From positions 266,526,534-266,590,533 of the forward strand of contig NC_089493.1 of NCBI RefSeq assembly GCF_036850765.1: DNA of 64,000 nucleotides. The letters are read 5' to 3'. Under the pieces are notes generated by a model. It ran no database searches and was not told the origin of the DNA. It saw nothing but the letters and a program-made list of their open reading frames with translations. Both the position numbers and the translations under genes were made by a program. Shown here piece after piece: positions 45,633 through 56,250 of this stretch. The stretch comes from Saccopteryx bilineata (taxonomy: Eukaryota > Chordata > Mammalia > Chiroptera > Emballonuridae). How positions within the stretch are numbered: the stretch's first letter is position 1; each line of letters opens with the position of its first letter.

Positions 45633-48600
45633 AAGAAGATACAGCATAGAAAAGAACAGTCCATGAATTCAGGGGGCAAATAAAAAGGAAAAAAGGCCTT
45701 GAGCACTGGCATCCTAAACCAGGCACTGTGGGTTCAGGTCACACCTGGGGTACCAAAAGGAAAAAAAAAAGGCTCTGAAAAAACTCCAGGGGATAAACAT
45801 TACAACAGAAGAAATGTACACATGAAAGCCAGTCAGTTAACAGATATGAGCTCCTCTAGCTATTTGGTTATGAGAAAAATGAAATTAAGACATGAAACAG
45901 CTCCTTTACCCATCACATGGGCCATGATTGAGAAAGTTGGTAAGTGAGAAGTGTTGGCAAGCCAAGGTATGCACATGGGAGTCTAGATTGTGCAACCCAT
46001 CTGAAGATCCATATGGTTTATTAGTCAATTTAAGTATACTTATTTCCAATGATCAGGCAATTTTTTTTTAATAAATTTTTATTAATGGTAATGGGATGAC
46101 ATTAATAAATCAGGGTACATATATTCAAAGAAAACATGTCTAGGTTATTTTGTCATCAAATTATGTTGCAAACCCCTCGCCCAAAGTCAGATTGTCCTCC
46201 GTCACCCTCTATCTAGTTCTCTGTGCCCCTCCCCCTCCCCCTAACTCTCTCCCTCCCTCCCTCCCATGTCCTCCCTCCCCCCCCCACCCTTGGTAACCAC
46301 CACACTCTTGTCCATGTCTCTTAGTCTCATTTTTATGTTCCACCAATGTATGGAATCATGTAGTTCTTGTTTTTTTCTGATTTACTTATTTCACTCCTTA
46401 TAATGTTATCAAGATCCCACCATTTTGCTGTAAATGATCTGGTGTCATCATTTCTTATGGCTGAGTAGTATTCCATAGTGTATATGTGCCACATCTTCTC
46501 TATCCAGTCTTCTATTGAAGGGCTTTTTGGTTGTTTCCATGTCTTGGCCACTGTGAACAGTGCTGCAATGAACATGGGGCTACATGTGTCTTCACGTATC
46601 AATGTTTCTGAGGTTTTGGGGTATATACCCAGTAGAGGGATTGCTGGGTCATAAGGTAGTTCTATTTTCAGTTTTTTGAGGAACCACCATACTTTCCTCC
46701 ATAATGGTTGTACTACTTTACAGTCCCATCAACAGTGAATGAAGGTTCCTTTTTCTCCACAGCCTCTCCAACATTTGCTATTACCCGTCTTGTTGATAAT
46801 AGCTAATCTAACAGGAGTGAGGTGGTATCTCATTGTAGTTTTGATTTGCATTTCTCTAATAACTAATGAAGCTGAGCATCTTTTCATATATCTGTTGGCC
46901 ATTTGTATCTCTTCCTGGGAGAAGTGTCTGTTCATGTCCTCTTCCCATTTTTTTATTGGATTGTTTGTTTGTTTGTTGTTGAGTTTTATGAGTTCTTTGT
47001 AAATTTTGGATATTAGGCCCTTATCTGAGCTGTCGTTTGAAAATATCAGTTCCCATATAGTTGGCTGTCTGTTTATTTTGATATCAGTTTCTCTTGCTGA
47101 GCAAAATCTTTTAATTCTGATGTAGTCCCATTCATTTATCTTTGCCTTCACTTCTCTTGCCATTGGAGTCAAGTTCATAAAATGTTCTTTAAAACCCAGG
47201 TCCATGATTTTAGTACCTATGTCTTCTTCTATGTATTTTATTGTTTCAGGTCTTATATTTAGGTCTTTGATCCATTTTGAATTAATTTTAGTACACGGGG
47301 ACAGGCTGTAGTCGAGTTTCATTCTTTTGCATGTGGCTTTCCAGTTTTCCCAACACCATTTGTTGAAGAGGCTTTCTTTTCTCCATTGTGTGTTGTTGGC
47401 CCCTTTATCAAAGATTATTTGACCATATATATGTGGTTTTATTTCTGGGCTTTCTATTCTGTTCCATTGGTCTGAGTGTCTATTTTTTTGCCAATACCAT
47501 GCTGTTTTGATTATCGTGGCCCTATAATATAGTTTAAAGTCAGGTATTATAATGTGATCAGGCAATTTCATTCCAGAGTGTTCACTTCCAAGAAATTTTT
47601 ATGCCAGCCCCTACGGGACATTTACAAGATAATTAGCTGTAGAAACTGGGGGCAACCTAAGTGTCCACCACTATGGGAATGGATTAAGTATGGTAGGTTA
47701 AGTAACGGTCCCCCCAAAGATATCCACAGCTGCAATGGTAATAGTCACTCACCTCGATGTCTCTGATGTGGGAGTTCGGCCTCCCCCATCCATAGCTCTT
47801 TTTCATTTTCCACCCTCAAAATGACCTCTGGGGTGGTGTGATACCCTGTTAATGAGAAAGGGTCTCAGATTTAGATGTGGTCTTGGGCTTCAGATACCAT
47901 TCAATGAAGCCTTGCATGGTAAGAACGAAATCATACTCAAAGATGCCCAAAAGGAGGAACAAACAACTTAGGAGAAACCAGTTACATTCTACAGATGCCC
48001 TATTGCACTCCACTAGGAGGTTCCCAGGGCATGTGTTCTCACCCGCAGAGAGGAGGTGGCTGTAGATCTCCAGCATCACGTCCATGTACAGACGCCTCTG
48101 GGAAGGGCTGAGTTGCTGCCATTCTGCCCTACTGAAGTCCATGGTCACATCCTCAAATGAAACAGATCCCTGTAACAACACACCCTAGTTCAATGTGAAC
48201 TGTCATCATTGGTGGATGGGAAAAATACATGTAAAAACATGTTTTTAGCCTGACCTGTGGTGGCACAGTGGAAAAAGCGTCAACCTGGAAATGCTGAGGT
48301 TGCCAGTTTGAAACCCTGGGCTTGCCTGGTCAAGGCACATATGGGAGTTGATGCTTCCTGCTCCTCCCCCCTTCTCTCTCTCTCTCCTCTCTAAAATGAA
48401 TAAATAAAAATTAAAAAAAAAAAGAAAATGTTATAAAAACAAACATGTTTTTAACATTTAAAAAAATAGTGAAAAAAAAGTGTTAATGTTTCTTTTAATG
48501 TCTTCTATTATAAAATGTTTTTGTCAAGTTGAGATTTTTTTTTTTTTGTCAAGTGGAGATTTTTAAACACTATTGAAATATATAATCTCGGCCCTGGCCG

Positions 48601-50550
48601 GTTGGCTCAGCGGTAGAGCATCGGCCTGGCGTGCGGGGGATCCGGGTTCGATTCCCAGCTAGGGCACATAGGAGAGGCGCCCATTTGCTTCTCCACCCCC
48701 CTCCTTCCTCTCTGTCTCTCTCTTCCCCTCCCGCAGCCAGAGCTCCATTGGAGTGAAGATGGCCTGGGCGCTGGGGATGGCTCCTTGGCCTCTTCCCCAG
48801 GCGCTAGAGTGGCTCTGGTCGTGGCAGAGCAACGCCCCGGAGGGGCAGAGCATTGCCCCCTGGTGGGCGGAGCTTCGCCCCTGGTGGGCGTGCCGGGTGG
48901 ATCCCGGTCGGGCGCATGCGGGAGTCTGTCTGACTGTCTCTCCCCGTTTCCAGCTTCAGAAAAATACAAAAAAAAAAAAATAATAATAATAATAATAAAA
49001 AATAAATAAATAGGCCCTGGCCGGTTGGCTCAGCGGTAGAGCGTCAGCCTGGCGTGCGGGGGACCCGGGTTCGATTCCCGGCCATCCCCAGCGCCCAGGC
49101 CATCTTTGCTCCAATGGAGCCTTGGCTGCGGGAGGGGAAGAGAGAGACAGAGAGGAAAGAGGGGGGAGTGGAGAAGCAAATGGGCGCTTCTCCTATGTGC
49201 CCTAGCTGGGAATCCTATGGGCTGGGAATCCTATGGGCGTCCAGAGTGACGCCCGGAAGGGGCAGAGCATCGCCTCCTGGTGGGCAGAGCATCTCCCCTG
49301 GTGGGCGTGCCGGGTGGATCCCGGTCGGGTGCATGCGGGAGTCTGTCTGACTGTCTCTCCTCGTTTCCAGCTTCAGAAATTAAAAAAAATAAAAAAATAA
49401 AAAAAATATATATATAATCTCACAACTTATTAGTTCACAATGGTAAAAAGCCATGCATTTTTTATACCTTTTTAAGATAGATCATCTCTGTAATTCAAGT
49501 ATAAACCTATCACAGGACAATGATACACTAATTATTATTATGGCCACGCATGAGTATTTTAAAACATACAACATACCATGAAATGTAGTGAATAACTTGG
49601 AAGTTCAGGAAATCCTGAGTGTAGTACATTCCAAATATTCTAGCTGTGGACAATTTTTCAACACTGTTCTCTGGTATTTTTATTCATCTATTAAAATGGG
49701 AAATACTACCTAGTCCTTAAAAGGAAATTTTTGCTCTAGGATTCTATCATTCTATAAACTATGAAGTCAAGAGGGGAAACAAGCCAACCTAACAGAGCAG
49801 GTAAGTAGGAGTCAGGTGGGGACCAACTGAGAATATGCAAAGGCCCAGCGGTAAATGAAGGATCTTAACCTATGATGAACAGGGGGAGTTACCATTTTCT
49901 TTTAATATTTTCTTTTTTCTTTTATTTTTTTAGGGAGGAGAAAGAGAGAAAGGGGGAGGAGCAGGAAGCATCAACTCCCATTATGTGCCTTCACCAGACA
50001 AGCCCAGGGTTTTGAACCAGCAACCTCAGTGTTCCAGGTCGATGCTTTATCCACTGCGCCACCACAGGTCAGGCCAAGAGTTACCATTTTCTTGCTTGTG
50101 GCTAGGGCCTTCCTATCCAGCCCGGGGACTAAGTTTTCCTCTTCCTTTGGCCCAGTGCTGACACACTGTCTAACAGAGCCACCTTCATCGACTACTTCAG
50201 TTTTCTCAATAAAACAGAAAGTCTATGACTATGAGGTGACAACAGCCTCCTGTAGTCCACTCTCACCAGGAGGATCCAGAATGTCTCAGGCCTAGGGAGT
50301 CCAGAATCTGCTGTTTCCTGAATCTTTCCACAACTGTCCCTCAGGCTGCTTCTGCTTACCTCACGTGATCCATCCTGCTCCTGTGGACCCAGGACCTGGG
50401 ACCTCTGGGACAAATTCACATCAGCGGGCATGTCCTCTCTGGGCTTCAACTCTTGGTTTCTCTTGCAGACAATTCCACTTTTCCAGGAGCCCGAAGCTAT
50501 GTGGGCATCTGCAGGCTCCAATCAGAGCTGCAGGGGAATGCTGGGCTGAG
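40717..50550 (-). CDS. KRAB C2H2 zinc-finger protein gene, four coding exons, 668 aa
   Basis: Such proteins bind specific DNA through their fingers and recruit TRIM28 through KRAB to silence chromatin, often at transposons. Exons, all minus strand: 50431-50360 (start MPADVNLSQ), 48169-48043 (KRAB-A, 127 bp), 47845-47753 (KRAB-B) and 42431-40717 (linker and fingers). All junctions have AG and GT signals and phases 0, 1 and 1 that keep one frame for 2007 bases. The linker ([28 protein letters not shown]) places it with the ZNF41/ZNF81/ZNF484-like group. I recall a close human protein starting MPADVNLSQ but cannot name it safely. Twelve intact fingers follow two degenerate ones. The last fingers of the ancestral gene are lost. 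Confidence 0.85.
42548..42800 (-). repeat. Old L1 (L1M-type) 3' fragment
   Basis: Text typical of L1 3' ORF2 in reverse: CATTCCCACCAACAGTGCAC, CTTTTCATATGATTGTTGGC. It lies in the zinc-finger gene's last intron. Confidence 0.75.
42801..43247. other. Intron sequence, nothing recognised
   Basis: AT-rich unique sequence of the last intron. Confidence 0.4.
43264..43494 (-). mobile_element. SINE group B
   Basis: Reverse copy with a long GA repeat. Duplication TTGATACTTATTTTTT at 43248 and 43495. Confidence 0.92.
43526..43905 (+). mobile_element. SINE group C
   Basis: Full-length, duplication AATAGACATGATT on both sides (43513 and 43907). Confidence 0.92.
44041..44441 (+). mobile_element. SINE group A, old long variant
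   Basis: Head CCTGACCAGGTGGTGGCGCTG. The body has extra GCTTGAGC phrases and the tail AAAATAAAATAAAATG. Well diverged. Confidence 0.85.
44442..45220. other. Intron sequence, nothing recognised
   Basis: AT-rich unique sequence in the last intron of the zinc-finger gene. Confidence 0.4.
45236..45633 (+). mobile_element. SINE group C
   Basis: Full-length and little diverged, with a 30-base A tail. Duplication AGAAGATACAGCATA at 45221 and 45634. Confidence 0.95.
46064..47554 (-). mobile_element. LINE-1 3' part, 5'-truncated (third copy)
   Basis: Target duplication TGATCAGGCAATTT at 46050 and 47555. It contains the ORF2 C-terminus: [20 protein letters not shown] near the right end, and a second frame ending IIPYIGGT at 46333. 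The frames are broken between 46602 and 46729. It lies in the last intron of the zinc-finger gene, same strand as the gene. Confidence 0.94.
47753..47845 (-). CDS. KRAB-ZNF exon 3, KRAB-B box
   Basis: 93 bp, reading [20 protein letters not shown] then [10 protein letters not shown]. It fits the B-box pattern PxVIxxLExxxxPW with a loosened C-terminus. Acceptor CATTAACAG, donor GTGAGTGAC. It is too short to show as an open frame on its own. Confidence 0.9.
48043..48169 (-). CDS. KRAB-ZNF exon 2, KRAB-A box
   Basis: Exactly 127 bp, the standard length. It reads [20 protein letters not shown] then [20 protein letters not shown], with the DV and MLE residues that contact TRIM28 kept. Acceptor TTGTTACAG and donor GTGAGAAC. 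Confidence 0.95.
48248..48440 (+). mobile_element. SINE group B
   Basis: Head GCCTGACCTGTGGTGGCAC. Flanking duplication around CATGTTTTTA. Confidence 0.88.
48590..49012 (+). mobile_element. SINE group C
   Basis: Full-length with private variants CCCAGCTAGGGCACATAGG and GGCCTGGGCGC. Left duplication ATATATAATCTC at 48578; its partner at 49410 lies beyond the next SINE, so the next copy landed in this one's tail. Confidence 0.9.
49013..49405 (+). mobile_element. SINE group C with an internal inversion
   Basis: The head is normal to GATTCCCGGCC (49083). About 130 bases then read in reverse complement (CCCAGCGCCCAGGCCATC to CCCTAGCTGGGAATC). The normal 3' half resumes near 49230. The phrase CTGGGAATCCTATGGG is doubled at the joint. 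Confidence 0.88.
49422..49885. other. Intron sequence, nothing recognised
   Basis: AT-rich unique sequence between coding exons 1 and 2 of the zinc-finger gene. Confidence 0.4.
49902..50077 (-). mobile_element. SINE group B
   Basis: Reverse copy, duplication GAGTTACCATTTTCTT at 49886 and 50078. Confidence 0.93.
50360..50431 (-). CDS. KRAB-ZNF coding exon 1
   Basis: Encodes 24 residues, [16 protein letters not shown] and QEQDGSRE, and ends in phase 0 at a GTAAGC donor. The exon probably begins near 50550, after a CCCTTCACAG acceptor, so an untranslated first exon lies further upstream. This start was chosen over a later ATG near 50373 because only it joins KRAB-A in frame. Confidence 0.8.
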
Positions 50551-50765
50551 CTGTGAAGGGAAAACCTATAGCCTCAAATGTGTGGCCGGATCCAGGGGCT
50601 CTGAAGAGACACCAAGAAGCCCTGGAAAAGCAATGAGCACATGGTCACTCATCTAATATTTGCTCCACACAAATATTTCGGGGGCCAATAGGCAATGGTC
50701 ACTGTGAAACAAGCCAACTTCAGAAAACTGCAACCTAGTAATTAATCAGTGAAAAATAAAAAAAA

Positions 50766-51153
50766 TGGCCCTGGCCGGTTGGCTCAGCGGTAGAGCGTCA
50801 GCCTAGCGTGCGGAGGACCCGGGTTCAATTCCCGGCCAGGGCACACAGAAGAAGCGCCCATTTGCTTCTCCACCCCTCCGCCGCGCCTTCCTCTCTGTCT
50901 CTCTCTTCCCCTCCCACAGCCAAGGCTCCATTGGAGCAAAGATGGCCCGGGCGCTGGGGATGGCTCTGTGGCCTCTGCCTCAGGCGCTAGAGTGGCTCTG
51001 GTCGCAACATGGCGACGCCCAGGATGGGCAGAGCATCGTCCCCTGGTGGGCAGAGCATCGCCCCATGGTGGGCGTGCCGGGTGGATCCCGGTCGGGCGCA
51101 TGCGGGAGTCTGTCTGACTGTCTCTCCCTGTTTCCAGCTTCAGAAAAATGCAA

Positions 51154-51185
<32 letters not shown>

Positions 51186-51187
51186 AA
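50766..51187 (+). mobile_element. SINE group C
   Basis: Full-length, little diverged, with a doubled CCCCTGGTGGGCAGAGCATC-like unit and an interrupted A tail. Confidence 0.93.
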
Positions 51188-51470
51188 GACCATGAGTTTG
51201 GACTGAACTCAATGAAGGTTTAATTGCAGCTCTGCCACCTTTTAGCAGTGAGAATATGAAGCTATTAGTTTAGTTGTAGTTTCCAAAATGAGGAGGAAGG
51301 TGTTTTTCATAGGCACTGGGTAACTTATATGACATGAGGCTTATTAGGCCATGAACATCTGCCTGGCATGTGGTAAACACTGAATAAAAATCAGCAAGTT
51401 GCAAATCAGCTATCAGGCACCTTGTTTAATTTTCACACAACACTGTTAGCTAAAGGCTATACTCATTATT
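51188..51470. other. No gene seen
   Basis: Unique sequence upstream of the zinc-finger gene's first coding exon. Confidence 0.4.
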
Positions 51471-51650
51471 TTCTTATTTTTAACTGAATTTGTTGGAGTG
51501 ACATTGACTAATAAAGTTATATAGGTTTCAGGTGTACAATTCTATAATACATCATCTACATGTTGTATCGTGTGTTCACCATCCAAGTAATGTCTCCTTT
51601 CATGACCATTTATCTTCTTATGTCCCATGACCCTATAATCATTATTATGC
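51471..51650 (-). repeat. Old L1 3' end fragment
   Basis: Typical L1M text: TTGGAGTGACATTGACTAATAA, then GGTTTCAGGTGTACAATTC. Confidence 0.65.
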
Positions 51651-51763
51651 ATATTTTATACATGAGGAAACTGAGACTGAATGCTGTTGCATAATTCACC
51701 TCAAGGCCACTCAGTCTGCAAAGGGACTTGGTCCCATCTACTAAGGCCCCTTAAGATGCATCT

Positions 51764-52075
51764 TGCCTGACCAGGCGGTGGCGCAGTGGATAGAGCGTCG
51801 GACTGGGATGCGGAGGACCCAGGTTCGAGACCCTGAGGTCGCCAGCTTGAGCGTGGGCTCATCTGGTTTGAGCAAAGCTCACCAGCTTGGACCCAGTGTC
51901 GCTGGCTTGAGCAAGGGGTTACTCGGTCTGCTGAAGGCCCACGGTCAAGGCACATATGAGAAAGCAATCAATGAACAACTAAGGTGTCACAATGAAAAAC
52001 TAATGATTGATGCTTCTCATCTCTCTCCATTCCTGTCTGTCTGTCCCTATGTATTCCTCTCTCCGACTGTCTCTG

Positions 52076-52102
<27 letters not shown>
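51764..52102 (+). mobile_element. SINE group A
   Basis: Full-length, close to consensus, with a 23-base A tail. Confidence 0.93.
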
Positions 52103-52107
<5 letters not shown>

Positions 52108-52842
52108 CTCAACTGAGCAAGTTTCATGGGCCAACAATATAAAATTGGACATTAAAGTACACTTGGAAATTAAGTTACAAAAAAGTTATATACACACAGA
52201 AAATACACAGAGCGAAAATTAATGAGCCGATCTTCCAACTTCAATTCGAATCTCACTTTCCCCCCAGTCCCCATCACGAAGAACCTCATCACTACCCTAC
52301 AGACAAACCCTCCATCACTTTTTCCGCACATCCGGCATTACTATTCCATCATTTGTTCCCCAAACCCCATATCCCTCACACCAAGCGGATTTTACCTTAT
52401 TAATCCCACACAATCCTGACTCTTAATTTTACAAATCACCTCACTCTCCCGCCTGCGACAAACATTTAGACAGTTGACTCCGTAAGCAAAATGGCTGCTT
52501 GGAGCCACTTCCTGTTTGGATGACTGTGCGCACGCTCACTGGAACCGTTGAAGCCACTTAATGCAATAGTTAACATGGCGTATAACAGCGATTCTATCTC
52601 GTGGTTCATTTTCTTTCAGAAACTATCAGGCAAACAACATGGTGGGGCCCGTAACGATTATGACTTTGGAGGCCAACATTTAAAAAAAACTTTTATTCAG
52701 TACAGCCAGGGCTTGTATAAATATTTGCAATCTAACAGGGTGAAAACTTGGAGTTGTCCCACGTTGGCAGGAGACCTATTAAATACCCGTGTATATCTAT
52801 TTGTTGTAGAGACTGGCATTGTATATTCTCAAATATACCTTT
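52103..52842 (-). promoter_or_regulatory. Candidate promoter of the KRAB-ZNF gene
   Basis: This is the only clearly non-repetitive, CpG-containing stretch upstream of the gene. Between 52470 and 52560 the minus strand has CAGGAAGTGG (ETS-type), CAGCCATTTTGC (YY1-type), and GTGCGCAC. A donor-like GTGAG followed by GTGATT lies near 52450. This would suit an untranslated first exon joining the exon at 50550. It is inference from motifs and position. Confidence 0.4.
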
Positions 52843-52855
52843 TCTAATGTATTTT

Positions 52856-53222
52856 TTTTTCTTTTTGCATTTTTCTGAAGTTGGAAACGGGGAGGCAATC
52901 AGACTCCCGCATTCGCCCGACCGGGATCCACCCGGCATGCCCACCAGAGGGCGATGCTCTGCCCATCTGGGGCGTTGCTCTGTTGCGACCAGAGCCATTC
53001 TAGCACCTGAGGCAGAGGCCATGGAGCCATCCTCAGCGCCTGGGCCAACTTTGCTCCAATGGAGCCTTGGCTGCGGGAGGGGAAGAGAGAGACAGAGAGG
53101 AAGGAGAGGGGGAGGGGTGGAGAAGCAGATGGGCACTTCTCCTGTGTGCCCTGGCCCGGAATCAAACCCAGGACTCCTGCACGCCAGGCCAACGCTCTAC
53201 CACTGAGCCAACCGGCCAGGGC
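52856..53222 (-). mobile_element. SINE group C
   Basis: Reverse copy, duplication TCTAATGTATTTT at 52843 and 53223. Confidence 0.93.
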
Positions 53223-53499
53223 TCTAATGTATTTTAACATTGATATAAAGCCCCACTCGCAGAATCCTTGTATCCAGCCCCTTTTCCTTCCCAGGACTCA
53301 CTCTGCAGAGACACTAATGGGAACATGTTGGGAACCCAAAAGGTGTCCGAGCTTGGAAGAACTGTAAGGTACCAAAAAACTGAAAATTGATACTGATATT
53401 CTGGGAGGAAAGGTCAGGCCTTCCTGTCCCGTCCCTCCTTTGGGGAGGGGAGGGAGAAGAATGTAGAAGCTTTTGGCTTGCAGGAACAATGGGTCATTT

Positions 53500-54000
53500 A
53501 GTTTTAAATCTAAAATAAAGGTTAACTGAGAAACTACTTCTATTTCAATAGGAGGCAGAATTTATGTACCACCTTGCATTGATTGTAGTTCTTCCCCTTT
53601 CCTGGAATCTTGAGAGTAAAATACCTGTAGGCTGGTGAAGGAAGAGGAACCCTGAAAGATTTGTAAATGTCTTTGATTGTGTTAAATTGAAGTCTTAATG
53701 TTTCTGTGTATCCCCTAGACAAATGTTATAATCTTGTTAATGATTGTGCCATAATGTCATGCTCTCCCCCGACCGCCTGCGATTGAGGGTATATAAGCAG
53801 CCCCTGAACTATTTTGGGGGGATGCACGATTTGGGCCTGCAGATGCCCTGTCAGCCATATGCAGCTGGCATATTTAATAAATCTCCTCCTCTAGTAAAAT
53901 TCTTCAAATTCATCTGGACTGGTTGTCTCTACATGAACTCGATGAAATGAGGTACAGTGCCTTTCAGAATCTGGGGTGCAGTACTTTATAACAATCAGAT
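53500..54000 (+). mobile_element. Probable gammaretrovirus-like (ERV1) LTR remnant
   Basis: It has GGGTATATAAGCAGCCCC near 53788 (TATA), AATAAATCTCC near 53875 (poly-A signal), then a T/G-rich part. At 53997 comes TTGGGGCAGCTCCAGGACC, which resembles a decayed proline-tRNA primer-binding site (TGGGGGCTCGTCCGGGAT). Left end not determined. Confidence 0.5.
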
Positions 54001-54105
54001 TGGGGCAGCTCCAGGACCTAGAGGTATACATCACTCTCAGGACTCCAGGAGGGGAGGAAGAGTTAGAATCAGTGTAGAAATTTTTAATTAAGATATGTAA
54101 ACATT

Positions 54106-54273
54106 GCCTGACCTGTGGTGGCGCAGTGGATAAAGCGTTGACCTGGAAATGCTGAGGTCGCCGGTTCGAAACCCTGGGCTTGCCTGGTCAAGGCACATAT
54201 GGGAGTTGATGCTTCCAGCTCCTCCCCCCCTTCTGTCTCTCCCTCTCCTCTCTAAAATGAATAATAAAAAAAA
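54106..54273 (+). mobile_element. SINE group B
   Basis: Full-length, near consensus. Duplication AAGATATGTAAACATT at 54090 and 54274. Confidence 0.93.
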
Positions 54274-54289
54274 AAGATATGTAAACATT

Positions 54290-54700
54290 GTCTCCTAAAG
54301 GATCTTAAGGGAAGGGAAGAGGAAGTTTTCAGATAAGTTTTGTCTTCTTTGTTGTCTAGCAAGTAGTGGCCTCAGTCCTTCCAGAGAACTATAGTTAAAC
54401 TATGACTAGATGACCTAGTTGTCCTTGTAAGCCAGGATGCTCCTGCATTCTCTAAAGAAAGGAGGGGATAAGAAGCCTGACTTTTCCTCTTTGAAATGGC
54501 GTTGCTAACCATTTTCACAATTCCTTGGCACCTTATCACATTAGTACTTGGTCATTATTGCTTCAAATTATTTGAAAGTAGATAAAGCAGAAATCACTAC
54601 AAACGAAGCTGACATTCCTGCTGACTTTCTCCTTCTCCCATCTGCTGCCTCAGGGAGCCAGCTACCACCATGAATGGGTGGGGTCCTTCTAGGTCCTGTT
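54290..54700. other. No gene seen
   Basis: Unique sequence without recognised features. Confidence 0.4.
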
Positions 54701-55200
54701 CTTATATTTTTATTACATATGTGTCCAAACACCATATAATGTTGCTTAATGGGTTTGAAAAAAATGTATATAAATGCCATCATTTTATAGGCTGTTACTC
54801 TATAACTTACCCTTTTCATTTAACACTTATAATTTTTTAAAAAAATTATTGATTTTAGGGAGAGGGAGAGGAATAGCAACTTGTTCTCCCACTTAGTTCT
54901 TCATCCACTGGTTAATTCCTGTAGTGCCCTCACCAGGATCAACTCCACAACACTGGTGTATCAGGACAATGCTCCAACCCACTGAGCTACCCAGCCAGGG
55001 CACATTTAACACTTTTGAGATCTTTCCACTTTGATACATATAGATTTTATTCATTTTAACCACTGCTTAGTCATTCTTTAGACAATCATACCCAGTTCAT
55101 TTACATCCCTATTGATGGAAAAAAATGCTGCCGTAAATAGCCTTGCACACTTTTCTTTGTTTATAAGTGGATGTTTCTCTAGGAAAGCCTTTTAAACTTT
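54700..55200 (-). repeat. Old L1-like fragment split by a SINE
   Basis: TTTGATACATATAGATTTTATTC, ATCCCTATTGATGG and AAAATGCTGCCGTAAATAGCC resemble L1M 3' text. The left part is 54700-54828. Confidence 0.5.
54829..55002 (-). mobile_element. SINE group D (VES-like)
   Basis: Reverse copy with duplication CATTTAACACTT at 54817 and 55003. Confidence 0.85.
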
Positions 55201-55495
55201 GTACCCTTTGCAGAACATTAGGGGGTAGTGAAAACAATCCGGTCCATTGTGAAACAGAATGAATAGAAAATAAAAGAGTGTATTGCAAGTAGGCAGGTTA
55301 ATTATTGTTTTCTTAACTTCTTGCTTCAGTTTCCTGTGCATGTAATGGGTGGTTTTGTACAACACATTTCTTACCTTGGGTGGCTGTCAGGACTGGAAAA
55401 CCAGCTTGGAATTGCCAGCTCAGCTCAGGGCATGGACCTATCTGATGTTGTTTCCCCCATGAACTCATCAAAGCAGTGTATTGTCAGACTTTTTA
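55201..55495. other. No gene seen
   Basis: Unique sequence. Nothing recognised. Confidence 0.4.
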
Positions 55496-55499
55496 TTTT

Positions 55500-55640
55500 G
55501 CAAATGAGTATGAGATAGTATCTCATTGTGGGCTTTTTTTTTCATTGTGGTTTTAATTTGCATTTCCCTCAATTACTAATGAAGTTGAACATTTTTTCCT
55601 AAATTTGTTGGCTCTTCAGGTTTCACATTTTGTGAATAGC
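55500..55640 (-). repeat. Old L1 fragment
   Basis: AGATAGTATCTCATTGTGG, TTTTAATTTGCATTTCCCTC and AATGAAGTTGAACATTTTTTC are L1M text in reverse. Confidence 0.7.
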
Positions 55641-55706
55641 CTTTGACTCTGTGTTCTTTTGAGTTGCTTGATTTTATCTTATTTATCTTCTATTTGCAGG
55701 ACTCCC

Positions 55707-56167
55707 TTGTGTAACAGTGAAATGCTCCCTCTATCTTAATTTGTCCTGTATTTCTCCCACCACCTTCAGGCTAATAGCTCCTGCCTCAGAGATGCTAATT
55801 AACTAAAGGAATTCTGCTTGAGGCTTGAGCAGACCCTTGTCAGAGGTGGGGAAATAGCACAAAGTAATGAGTCCTTATCAAAGATTTGGAAGAAGAGTCT
55901 CCAGAATTGGATACAGACCAACCAGAACAAAGGGATTTAGAAATGTTGTGCTATTCTTTTAGATTTCTTTCATCCCCTAGTTGTCTAACTGCCTAGGCCT
56001 TTTGATACACCCACCTCTTGCCGGTTCTCCTTCTTTGCCTTGACATAAAGGACCCCTGAATCCTGGACTCTCTCAAGATGGATTTGTGAAAGCCATAAGA
56101 CACACTCATCTTCTCAAGCTGGGCCTTCTTGATAAATAAACCTTTCCTTACTCTAGACTGACATATT
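55707..56167 (+). mobile_element. Probable ERV LTR remnant
   Basis: Starts TGTAACAGTGAAATGCTCCC. It has ATAAAGGACCCCTG near 56046 and GATAAATAAACCTTTCC near 56132, a poly-A-signal region as in gammaretrovirus LTRs, and ends near CTGACA. No flanking duplication found. Confidence 0.45.
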
Positions 56168-56250
56168 GAATATTGGCCTTAAATTTTTTAAAATTTATTA
56201 ATTTTAGAGAGAGAGGAAGGGGAGAGAGAGAGAGCAATATTGATCCATTT

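Noticed and set aside
45113..45726. Open frames of 177-199 codons on the minus strand
   Set aside because: They lie over a group C SINE and its poly-A; the same [13 protein letters not shown] translation recurs at every group C copy (16026, 39356, 43542, 48607, 50784, 52748, 56433).
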